NCBI GenBank assembly: GCA_030604975.1
Contig: JAUVUV010000128.1
Span: 1 to 6,437 of the forward strand
Reading direction: 5' to 3'
DNA: 6,437 nt
DNA from: Candidatus Glassiibacteriota bacterium
GTDB taxonomy: Bacteria; Gemmatimonadota; Glassbacteria; GWA2-58-10
In this document: one piece after another, positions 1 through 6,296 of the stretch
Position numbering within the stretch: position 1 is the first letter of the stretch
Layout: each line of letters opens with the position of its first letter
Program-made: the position numbers and the translations under genes
The notes under the pieces: generated by a model
The model's input: the letters and a program-made list of their open reading frames with translations, nothing else
Database searches by the model: none
What the model was told of the DNA's origin: nothing

Positions 1-1
1 C

Positions 2-175
2 CCGGGCCTGGAGCGGGCCTCATTTTTCGATGCCATCGCCTGCCGCGACTGCGCCCGCCGTCTGGGGGCAAAAGTAGGGAGTAACCGGACGGTGTGCGGA
101 ATCTGCATCGCAGTTTGCCCGTTTACGCAACGGTATTTGAACGGAAACGGGAGCAAATCCCCTCAAACGAAGTAA
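2..175 (+). CDS. 4Fe-4S cluster protein, C-terminal fragment (QueG/reductive-dehalogenase-like)
   Basis: This is the last 57 codons of a gene whose start lies before the window; the frame is open from base 2 to TAA at 173-175. The visible tail has a CRDC pair at residues 14 and 17 and then VCGICIAVCPF, with cysteines at 32, 35 and 39 and proline at 40. That is the CxxCxxxCP signature of a 4Fe-4S cluster. From memory, tails of this kind (CG-C---CPF followed by a short basic end) occur in proteins annotated as epoxyqueuosine-reductase-like or double-4Fe-4S-cluster proteins, including relatives of reductive dehalogenases. The catalytic part is missing, so the substrate cannot be told. It may instead be a plain ferredoxin-like domain. 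The stop lies 30 nt before the first ankyrin gene on the same strand, so the two may share a transcript. Confidence 0.65.
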   Translation, partial: PGLERASFFDAIACRDCARRLGAKVGSNRTVCGICIAVCPFTQRYLNGNGSKSPQTK

Positions 176-192
176 AAATTTATCAGATTGCA

Positions 193-198
193 AAAGGA
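193..198 (+). promoter_or_regulatory. Ribosome binding site of first ankyrin gene
   Basis: AAAGGA at 193-198 is followed by 7 nt and then ATG at 206. This spacing favours ATG 206 over the in-frame TTG at 188, which would place the Shine-Dalgarno site inside the coding sequence and would put six extra residues, including a lysine and an aspartate, in front of the signal peptide. Confidence 0.6.
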
Positions 199-205
199 TA
201 TCGCA

Positions 206-976
206 ATGAAATTCAACCGATTCCTCTTGTTCACTCTGTTCATCACGTCAACCTTCTTCTTTTGTACCTCGCGCCTGAGCGCACAACAAGAAAAGGGCCT
301 TACGGACCTGATGGCTGCAGTAAGACAGGGAAACGCTGAAGCCGTAAAATCAATGCTCAAATCCGGCTCTGAGGTCAATGCGAAAGACGATTACGGCATG
401 ACTGCCCTGATGTGGGCCGTGGCTGTGAACAGGCCTGGTATTGTAAAAACTCTCCTGAAAGCCGGGGCGGATGTCAACGCCGAAAACAACTCGGGCTATA
501 CCGCTCTGATACACGCCATAATCCTTTCCCACGCAGGGATTGTCGAAATCCTGCTGAAGGCGGGTGCCGACCCTTATGTAAAAGACATAAATGGTATCAC
601 AGCCCTGAAACATGCGGCAAACAAAGACAATTTCGAAATTGTCAGGCTGCTGATCGATGCAGGCACGAATCTCAACGCACCGGGCAACCAGGGAGTTCTG
701 GTTCAACCGGCATACAGAGGCCAGGAAAGAGAGGTGAGGCTTCTGCTTTCTGCCGGTGCGGATGTCAATGCAAAAGACCTGGATGATGAATACCACGCCA
801 CAGCCCTGATGAGAGCCTCGATGGCAGGGCATATAGATATCGTTAAAACCCTGCTCGCCGCGGGCGCGGATGTGGAGATTGGAGATGTGGACGGAGACAG
901 GGCCCTGAGGTACGCGGAACTTGGGGGACATACTGAAATAATGAGGCTGCTCGAGGAGGCGGGGGGCGATGATTAA
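206..976 (+). CDS. Exported ankyrin-repeat protein, copy 1
   Basis: This 256-residue protein is built almost entirely of ankyrin repeats behind a signal peptide. Residues 1-26 have basic K2 and R5, a long hydrophobic run rich in Phe and Leu, and a likely signal peptidase I site LSA before Q27; C20 has no proper lipobox. Seven repeats begin at about residues 31, 64, 97, 130, 163, 198 and 230. They show the usual G-TALM-A ... IV--LL-AGAD-N loop-helix-helix pattern. Repeat 5 (163-190) lacks the TAL turn and reads VLVQPAYRGQ instead. Ankyrin repeats bind other proteins; no catalytic domain is present, so the partner and role are unknown. The export signal suggests a periplasmic binding or scaffold protein. 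The gene ends by overlapping its paralogue by 8 nt, which implies an operon with coupled translation. Confidence 0.9.
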   Translation: MKFNRFLLFTLFITSTFFFCTSRLSAQQEKGLTDLMAAVRQGNAEAVKSMLKSGSEVNAKDDYGMTALMWAVAVNRPGIVKTLLKAGADVNAENNSGYTALIHAIILSHAGIVEILLKAGADPYVKDINGITALKHAANKDNFEIVRLLIDAGTNLNAPGNQGVLVQPAYRGQEREVRLLLSAGADVNAKDLDDEYHATALMRASMAGHIDIVKTLLAAGADVEIGDVDGDRALRYAELGGHTEIMRLLEEAGGDD

Positions 977-1727
977 AAGAATTTCTTTATTGGCAATGCT
1001 GTCGGCAGGCTTGGTCTTTTGCAATGCGTCCCTTTTGAACGCTGAAAACCAGCATGGCCTTACAGACCTGATGGTTGCAGTAAAACAGGGAAATGTGGAA
1101 TCAGTGATTGCCCTGCTTAAATCAGGATCAAAGGTGAACGAGAAAGACGATTTCGGCATGACAGCCCTGATGTGGGCAGTGGTCGCGGGCCGAGCCGATA
1201 TTGTGAAGATTTTGCTCAAGGCCGGGGCTGATGTCAATGCGAAAACCAGCTCAGGTTACACGGCCCTGATACATGCCATAAACCTGAACCGCCGCGGGTT
1301 AGCCAGCATACTGGTGGAGGCCGGTGCGGATCCTAATGTAAAAGAACCGGGAGGCTACACGGCTCTGGAACATGCAACGGTCCTGGGAGATATCGAATTG
1401 ATCAGGGCATTGATCAAAGCCGGAGCAGATGCCGGTGCAGAGGAAAATGCCGGGATTATGGTTCTGCCCGCATTCAAGGGCCAGAGCGAGATCGTGCTGC
1501 TTTTGCTGAAGGCCGGTGCCGAAGTTGATGCAAGAGACGATGAACAGAGAACAGCCCTGATGAGGGCGGCCTGGGCAGGACTCACCAACGTGGTAAAAGC
1601 CCTGCTTACCGAAGGTGCAGATGTAAACCTGGGTGACAGGGACGGGGATAACTCTTTATGGTATGCCAGGGACGGAAATCACCACGAAATAGCCGCATTG
1701 CTTATCGAGGCTGGAGCCAGGGAATGA
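969..1727 (+). CDS. Exported ankyrin-repeat protein, copy 2 (paralogue of upstream gene)
   Basis: This 252-residue protein starts at ATG 969 inside the end of copy 1; the shared bases ATGATTAA carry this start and the upstream stop. GGAGG at 955-959 with a 9-nt spacer serves as ribosome binding site. Residues 1-25 form a signal peptide (K3, R4, hydrophobic core, LNA before E26). Ankyrin repeats start near residues 30, 63, 96, 129, 162, 194 and 226, matching copy 1 one for one. By hand alignment about 129 of 218 mature residues are identical. Repeat 1 into the start of repeat 2 is most alike (about 76%), and repeats 4-5 least (about 45%). Copy 1 has three extra residues before repeat 6. The two signal peptides differ, so selection seems to have held the repeat surface. 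Function is unknown; a protein-binding role outside the cytoplasm is inferred from family and signal. Confidence 0.9.
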   Translation: MIKRISLLAMLSAGLVFCNASLLNAENQHGLTDLMVAVKQGNVESVIALLKSGSKVNEKDDFGMTALMWAVVAGRADIVKILLKAGADVNAKTSSGYTALIHAINLNRRGLASILVEAGADPNVKEPGGYTALEHATVLGDIELIRALIKAGADAGAEENAGIMVLPAFKGQSEIVLLLLKAGAEVDARDDEQRTALMRAAWAGLTNVVKALLTEGADVNLGDRDGDNSLWYARDGNHHEIAALLIEAGARE

Positions 1728-1798
1728 ATATGCCTTTACGTTCTACTTGATCGATAATCCGTAGAGACCGAGCAAGACTTCAGCTCTGGGGATAAGTT
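1728..1798. other. Convergent intergenic gap
   Basis: These 71 nt separate the + strand ankyrin operon from the - strand operon, whose genes end facing each other. I looked for a bidirectional terminator and found only weak pairings (GAGC/GCTC and AGAG/CTCT around 1765-1785) without a flanking T-run on either strand. Termination is either not by a classical intrinsic hairpin or lies within the opposing gene. Confidence 0.5.
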
Positions 1799-2788
1799 TC
1801 AAACCTGCCGATTTTTACTCCTCATTATCAAGACCGTGGCCAGCCCTACCAGAACCACCAGTCCACCGAGAGTCCACAGAGTGGTGGCAAGAATTCCCCC
1901 TGTGCCCGCCACTGAGCCGGTCAGGATATCAGTGCTGCGAAGCGCCACTACCGACTCATCGCAAGCCTCGTCCCAGTCCATCGGGATGTCGATACCCAGA
2001 GCTGTGGGAGACTGAAGGCAGGAGCACTCGCCGACCAGGGTTTCGAGCATGGTGTTCAAGCTTTCCTCTGTAATTTCCTGGCCCCTTAACGGCGACATCA
2101 GCTTCCCCCGGCCGAATACAACACCCACCCAGTCCGGGCCTGTTCTACTCACTCCCATGAATGACAGAAGTAGCCTTTCGCGCTTATCCGAGCGGTCCAC
2201 CCGAACCACACTGACTCCCAGCGGCTCTCTCTGCGACCATGTTTTGACCACGGAGGCGATTACATCCGCAACACTGTTGTCTTGATTGTCGTTACCGGGT
2301 ACATGCACCAGCACAGCGAGCCTCTGTCCGATCTCGTCCCTGATCGCTTCCCTGGCTGGAGATGATTTCAACACTTCCAGGTCCTCATCGCTGGGGCCGG
2401 GCTCCCAGTGATCGACCAGGAAATTCGGCCGTCCCATGGACGCTGAGCCCCTGCCTGCCAGAACCACCACCGGCAGAGCAGGCGGAGCCGAAGGAATACC
2501 GTAGTCCTTCCAGGGAGCATCGGGATCATCCGTATCGACACGGTGCAGTTCGATGTTCAGGTTCTGTCCGGACTCGCTGAGCCATTGTTCGAGTCGCAGA
2601 AAAATCTTCTCTCCGGCAGGGTCGCCAGCAGCAGCCATCACACCCAGCAGGTGCATCTCGCGTGGCTCCTCGAATGCGGCATCGCGAACTGTGAGATCGA
2701 AACAGGCCGGTGCCTCTGGAGCGAACACGAAGATTGTCGCAAGCAGTAATACAACAGGCACTTTTATCGATGTCCCTGCTTTGATCAT
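1799..2788 (-). CDS. Exported, C-terminally membrane-anchored protein with two thioredoxin-like segments lacking CxxC
   Basis: I do not recognise a named family for this 329-residue protein. Residues 1-28 look like a signal peptide (K3, K9, hydrophobic 10-23, APA before C29); the C29 context is not a convincing lipobox. A first alpha/beta segment (about 45-114) runs from a strand through an amphipathic helix to VDTDDPDAPW, YGIPSAPPALP and VVVLAGRG. A second (about 157-254) has the same order: LAVLVHVPG, helix, VVRVDRSDKRE, DWVGVVFGRGK, helix. This order is thioredoxin-like by pattern, but no CxxC is present. Cysteines are C29, C255 and C257 (a CSC motif) and C276. Residues 298-322 form one membrane helix followed by RSKNR, placing the bulk outside the cytoplasm. 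The gene shares one base with the upstream propeller gene (TGATG), suggesting coupled synthesis and a joint envelope task. Function is not assignable from sequence alone. Confidence 0.85.
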   Translation of the reverse strand: MIKAGTSIKVPVVLLLATIFVFAPEAPACFDLTVRDAAFEEPREMHLLGVMAAAGDPAGEKIFLRLEQWLSESGQNLNIELHRVDTDDPDAPWKDYGIPSAPPALPVVVLAGRGSASMGRPNFLVDHWEPGPSDEDLEVLKSSPAREAIRDEIGQRLAVLVHVPGNDNQDNSVADVIASVVKTWSQREPLGVSVVRVDRSDKRERLLLSFMGVSRTGPDWVGVVFGRGKLMSPLRGQEITEESLNTMLETLVGECSCLQSPTALGIDIPMDWDEACDESVVALRSTDILTGSVAGTGGILATTLWTLGGLVVLVGLATVLIMRSKNRQV

Positions 2789-5700
2789 CAGATAGCTCCT
2801 TTAGCCCCGTAACAGGCTACACTGCCGTTTTCCATTACCACGATAACCTTGCCTTGCCTGTCAACCAGCAGGCCCCCGGGCAGTGCCGGAGAGGGAAGCC
2901 GCTGTTCCCAGAGCACCTTGCCGTTATCCGGTTCCAGTGCGCGAAGAGTCCAGCGGGAGTTCCTGTGGCGGACCACCTGGGTTTCATATACTTCCAGCAC
3001 GGCGTTTTTCGCAATGGCAAAAGATACCGCATAACTTTCTCTCAGCCTTCCGGTGGCTTCCTTTTCGGAAACCCAGTCGCTCTCGGGGATGTTTTTGTCA
3101 TCACCCCTGGCCATGTACTCTTCGAGCTTGTCCATGGAAAAGCAGGCAGGCGTGGTGTATCGCCCATCAGTTAAAACGATTTTTTTATCATCCCAGGCGG
3201 GTGGAATTTTGCCGTTACATAACGGTAGGCCTTTCTCAGACTGTTTGCTCTCAGAGATATCGATCGCGGTAAAACTACCCGGATTGACCACGTTCTCAGT
3301 GGCGGAAAACCGCAGCCTTCCCCCGTGGATCAGGTATTTCCCGCCTAGTATGCCAATCTCTTCGCCGCGGTTGGCTTTGGGTGAACCATCGCCAGCCTGC
3401 GCGCCCAGGTATCTGCCGGTTGCCAGGTCGTAGGAGGCAGGCGAGACAACATTGCCGCCGGGCATCCAGAGCCGGCCCTGGCCGATAGTGAGCACTCCCT
3501 GGGCGGAGACTCCCTTCCTCAAGTCTTTGTCCAGGTGACCTGAGCTGTTGTTCTGCCACTTGATTTTTCCGGTTACTGCATCCAGTGCATAAACATAGGT
3601 GCCGTCGTAATCGATAAGTCCTGCGGCGGCATAGGCCACGCCATCCTGCACCAGCACGCCGCTGTTGACCGGCCAGGTGGAGCAGAGCGAGCCATATACC
3701 ATGATTTTTCTGGGTACGGGAGCCGCACGGAAACGCCAGAGCATCTTTCCGGTAGCGGCTTCCAGCGCGTAGATGTAGCCGTCCCCGGCCCCCACGTAGG
3801 CGCGTCCCTGCCAGAGTGTGGGCGGCTGCATCAGCGGCCCGCCTGCCAGGAATGTCCATTTCAGCTCGCCTGTGGCCGCATCGATCGCGCGTAGCTTGCA
3901 GTCATCCCCGCAGAGGAAAACCAATCCTCCGGCAGCGGTTGGTGCGCTCGGCCTGTTGTCGCTCTGGGGCGTGAACTCCCAGATTTTCTCCGCTTCCCCG
4001 GGCACCTCAGCCTGGGAACAGGCGCTACGGACATTGTTGCCCCGGTAGGTCGGCCAGTCCTTATCAGTAATCTCAAAAGATGCCAGCCGGGCCAGCTCTT
4101 TGCGTCCGAGTTCCAGCCGGTCGGCTTTGGTAGCCTTGTGCTCGAACTTGAAATCACCCGCAGAGCACATCACCACCCTGCCCATCAGGGAGAGGTTGCA
4201 GTCGCAGGCCCATGGCCCAATGTAAAGCAAGCCGTTTGCCGGGATGACTCCGTCATTGCATGCGGGCCGTACGGCGCCGTTAAAGAGAACTTTCTTGTTT
4301 ATCCGGTCATAACGGGTAATTCCCTCAGGCCAGCCGCGGCAGAAATAGGAGTCCCAGTTGGCCGTGACCCGCACGCAGGACCTTTTCCTGAATCCCAGAT
4401 CCTCGAGTGTGGCCCCTGTGGTGGGATCGATTACCTGGACGTTGCCTCGCGGGCCTATCCCGACGAGCAGGTTGCCGTCCACATAGAGCATGTTGGGATT
4501 ATTGGAAGTTTTTTTCCTGTGCCACATGTAGCTGCCATCGGTGTTGGACACTGCGACGACATTCATCCGGGTCTGGGCCTCGAAAAACAGGGCCTTGGGA
4601 GTGTAGAGAGAGAAGCATGTTGTGCGCCATCCCGGAGTTGAAACCAGGCCCTGGCCCGGTTCCTCTATGAGTTCCCTGACCCTTGGGGCGCCGTTTTTCC
4701 AGAGCAGCTTTCCTGTCCTGGCGTTGAGACTTCCCAGATGGGAATCGGAGCAATAGAAAAACATCTTTCCATCCCCGATAACCAGCGCGCGGGAATCGAT
4801 TGGGGCGTCCTCAGTATGTGTCCAGAGCACTTTCCCTCTGTCGAGGTCGTATGCCAGGATCGTATTTCCGAATCCCCACGGAATTTGTTCCTCGTAATAG
4901 CCGGTGCTCAGGTCGGCCCAGCTCCAGGCTCTTGCCGGGCTGCGTACGATTGTGGTCTGCGGGGGATCTTTCTGCTCGCCCAGCAGCGCATAAAGGATGC
5001 CATCTTGAATAGCCATCCACTTCCACTCCCCGGTGAGTTCCGGTATCTGAATCCTGTCTTTCTCCTCCCCGGTCTCCGGATCCAGCAGCAGGCAGCCGTT
5101 GCCCTCCGGATTAATCATGTAAAAAGTGTTCCCGGTGGCGATAAAAGCCGAGCGGTGCACAAGGTATCCATCAGGGAGTCTGCGCCTCCACAGCTCGGTT
5201 CCGTTATATCCGTTCTGCGCGACCAGGATATTCAGCCACGGCTCCTCACGTTTATGGTGAGCGATATGCCCCATGGCAAAAAATATCCTGCCCTCTGCTG
5301 CAGTCGTTATGGCGGGCATGGCTATATAGTAAGGAAGCCCGAGGTACTGGGTCATGTACGGCGCCCTGATAGCAGTGTCTTTGGAAACCGGATTGTTGTC
5401 CGGCCCGTGCTCCCAGTGGCTCCAGTCGTCGGCCCCTTCCAGAGCCGGCTTGGTAAGCACAGCCCAGAGGCCGAGATCGTCCTCCTCGCTCCGGCTCTCG
5501 GCCCCTTTAGCCGATTTCAGCCAGGTTTTCAGTTGATTAGCTCTCAGTGTCCCGTAGCCTCCTGCCCGGTCTTTCAGACTGCCGAGTAAGGCTTTACCAT
5601 GCGGGCGGAGTACGCGCAGAATCTCAGAGGCCGAAAGCTCGTTGAGCTGATCTGCTGTAAGGTGGATTGTAACGACCAGATCAACCGAATTATCCGCGTA

Positions 5701-6054
5701 GGGAAGCCTTTTAAGAGAACTTTTCCCCACTGTGATGCATTTGCCGTAAAGCCCCTTTTTATCAACCGTTTTCCGGGCACTTTCCACCCCGGAATAGTCT
5801 GTAGCCAGAACGTTTATAACAAATCGGCCCGTACCGGCAAGCTCGTGGGCAAGGAGATGGTTATCAGCGCCCAGCATAGAGCAAACGCCACGGTCAATTC
5901 CAGTCATCTGGATCACGTGACTGGTAATCGCAGATTCGGGCTGGTCGCCTGAAGGTCCGGCTGAATACAGAGAAGTTCCACCAACCAGAATTAAGGCAGC
6001 GAAAAGGGAAACAAAGGTGTACGCATGGAAACTGACCTGACGGCTCGGATTCAT
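2788..6054 (-). CDS. Secreted PQQ-like double beta-propeller protein with N-terminal methyltransferase-like domain
   Basis: The product has 1088 residues. Residues 1-32 form a signal peptide (R5, H10, hydrophobic 13-25, SLYSA before G33). Residues about 44-200 resemble a class I SAM methyltransferase: GVCSMLGADN at the motif I position (degenerate, no GxGxG), D86 after strand 2, LPYADNSVDLVV at 117-128 and EILRVLRPHGKALL at 144-157. A linker containing DDWSHWEHGPDNNPVS (209-224) leads to propeller 1 (about 233-640). Propeller 2 starts near DWPTYRGNNVRS (666-677) and runs to the end. Blades show PQQ-type TGK--W motifs with tryptophans at 411, 452, 733, 773, 833 and 1049. PQQ binding itself is not shown. 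Proteins with this arrangement are, to my recollection, frequent in Planctomycetes and relatives. A substrate is unknown; carbohydrate or cell-surface roles would be speculation. Start ATG 6054 is chosen over ATG 6066 because GGAGG lies 5 nt before it. It is the first gene of a two-gene operon. Confidence 0.88.
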   Translation of the reverse strand: MNPSRQVSFHAYTFVSLFAALILVGGTSLYSAGPSGDQPESAITSHVIQMTGIDRGVCSMLGADNHLLAHELAGTGRFVINVLATDYSGVESARKTVDKKGLYGKCITVGKSSLKRLPYADNSVDLVVTIHLTADQLNELSASEILRVLRPHGKALLGSLKDRAGGYGTLRANQLKTWLKSAKGAESRSEEDDLGLWAVLTKPALEGADDWSHWEHGPDNNPVSKDTAIRAPYMTQYLGLPYYIAMPAITTAAEGRIFFAMGHIAHHKREEPWLNILVAQNGYNGTELWRRRLPDGYLVHRSAFIATGNTFYMINPEGNGCLLLDPETGEEKDRIQIPELTGEWKWMAIQDGILYALLGEQKDPPQTTIVRSPARAWSWADLSTGYYEEQIPWGFGNTILAYDLDRGKVLWTHTEDAPIDSRALVIGDGKMFFYCSDSHLGSLNARTGKLLWKNGAPRVRELIEEPGQGLVSTPGWRTTCFSLYTPKALFFEAQTRMNVVAVSNTDGSYMWHRKKTSNNPNMLYVDGNLLVGIGPRGNVQVIDPTTGATLEDLGFRKRSCVRVTANWDSYFCRGWPEGITRYDRINKKVLFNGAVRPACNDGVIPANGLLYIGPWACDCNLSLMGRVVMCSAGDFKFEHKATKADRLELGRKELARLASFEITDKDWPTYRGNNVRSACSQAEVPGEAEKIWEFTPQSDNRPSAPTAAGGLVFLCGDDCKLRAIDAATGELKWTFLAGGPLMQPPTLWQGRAYVGAGDGYIYALEAATGKMLWRFRAAPVPRKIMVYGSLCSTWPVNSGVLVQDGVAYAAAGLIDYDGTYVYALDAVTGKIKWQNNSSGHLDKDLRKGVSAQGVLTIGQGRLWMPGGNVVSPASYDLATGRYLGAQAGDGSPKANRGEEIGILGGKYLIHGGRLRFSATENVVNPGSFTAIDISESKQSEKGLPLCNGKIPPAWDDKKIVLTDGRYTTPACFSMDKLEEYMARGDDKNIPESDWVSEKEATGRLRESYAVSFAIAKNAVLEVYETQVVRHRNSRWTLRALEPDNGKVLWEQRLPSPALPGGLLVDRQGKVIVVMENGSVACYGAKGAI
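2796..2802 (-). promoter_or_regulatory. Ribosome binding site inside the end of the propeller gene
   Basis: On the - strand AAAGGAG (2802 to 2796) lies 7 nt before ATG at 2788-2786. It sits within the last codons of the upstream gene, which fits translational coupling through the TGATG stop/start overlap and supports this start. Confidence 0.7.
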
Positions 6055-6059
6055 TGGAG

Positions 6060-6064
6060 CCTCC
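6060..6064 (-). promoter_or_regulatory. Ribosome binding site deciding the propeller gene start
   Basis: On the - strand GGAGG (6064 to 6060) is followed by CTCCA and ATG at 6054-6052. The earlier in-frame ATG at 6066 overlaps this site and has no purine-rich sequence in front of it, so it is unlikely to be the start. Confidence 0.7.
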
Positions 6065-6142
6065 ATAAGGGATGAAATAATATGGTTAATCTTTTTACAG
6101 GAAGATACTTGAAGAGAGCAAATGATTATTAAAGGGGAATTA

Positions 6143-6177
6143 TCCTGCCGGGTGGATCTGACAGCAGGAAATCCACC
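6143..6177. repeat. Two interleaved inverted repeats (possible pseudoknot or alternative hairpins)
   Basis: TCCTGC at 6143-6148 is complementary to GCAGGA at 6164-6169, and GGTGGAT at 6151-6157 is complementary to ATCCACC at 6171-6177. The arms alternate (left 1, left 2, right 1, right 2), so the two stems either exclude each other or form an H-type pseudoknot if transcribed. Joining stretches are 2, 6 and 1 nt. No T-run follows on either strand, so this is not an intrinsic terminator. It could lie in the 5' leader of the propeller mRNA, or be overlapping protein-binding sites. Confidence 0.45.
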
Positions 6178-6189
6178 TTTGGCAAACGA

Positions 6190-6220
6190 TAGTCGATTTT
6201 AGTTTAATATTAATCGACTA
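6190..6220. repeat. Perfect 9-bp inverted repeat, operator-like
   Basis: TAGTCGATT (6190-6198) and AATCGACTA (6212-6220) are perfect reverse complements separated by 13 nt, with half-site starts 22 bp apart, about two helical turns. The inner part holds a second perfect palindrome, TTAATATTAA (6204-6213). No T-run follows on either strand, which speaks against a terminator. The position between two divergent genes and the half-site spacing fit a binding site for a dimeric regulator, but no regulator gene is in the window. Confidence 0.55.
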
Positions 6221-6226
6221 AAAGGG

Positions 6227-6241
6227 AAAGTCAAAGACTTT
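6227..6241. repeat. Short hairpin AAAGTC/GACTTT
   Basis: AAAGTC (6227-6232) and GACTTT (6236-6241) are perfect complements around an AAA loop. The stem is short and AT-rich. It starts 6 nt after the 9-bp dyad and could be a further half of a regulatory cluster or chance pairing in AT-rich DNA. Confidence 0.3.
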
Positions 6242-6296
6242 TGCTCTTGTGGAAAAACTTTGTTAATTTTCAATCCAAGCTCGCTGTTGTGAATTA

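Noticed and set aside
188..205. Extended TTG start for the first ankyrin protein
   Set aside because: The AAAGGA at 193-198 fits ATG 206 with a 7-nt spacer; the extension would swallow it and add charged residues before the signal peptide.
350..1237. Long open frame on the - strand across both ankyrin genes
   Set aside because: It is antisense to two clear ankyrin genes; the repeated codon pattern of the repeats keeps stops out of this frame. The predicted protein shows no domain pattern of its own.
1724..1750. Eight-codon frame overlapping the stop of ankyrin copy 2
   Set aside because: It is too short for evidence of coding and has no feature beyond the chance ATGA overlap.
1755..1790. 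Possible terminator between the convergent operons
   Set aside because: Only 4-bp pairings with large loops and no T-run on either strand.
4738..5589. 283-codon open frame on the + strand inside the propeller gene
   Set aside because: It is opposite to well-supported propeller blades with conserved TGK--W motifs and has no family-like features.
2788..6054. Quinoprotein dehydrogenase with heme domain
   Set aside because: The blades are PQQ-type, but no CxxCH heme motif is present and the layout with an N-terminal methyltransferase-like domain and two propellers is not that of a classical PQQ alcohol dehydrogenase.
6055..6066. Extended ATG start for the propeller protein at 6066
   Set aside because: No ribosome binding site lies before it, and the GGAGG that serves ATG 6054 would fall inside the coding sequence.
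6139..6167. GATAAT as a -10 box for the propeller operon on the - strand
   Set aside because: No sequence resembling a -35 box lies 15-18 nt upstream of it on that strand.
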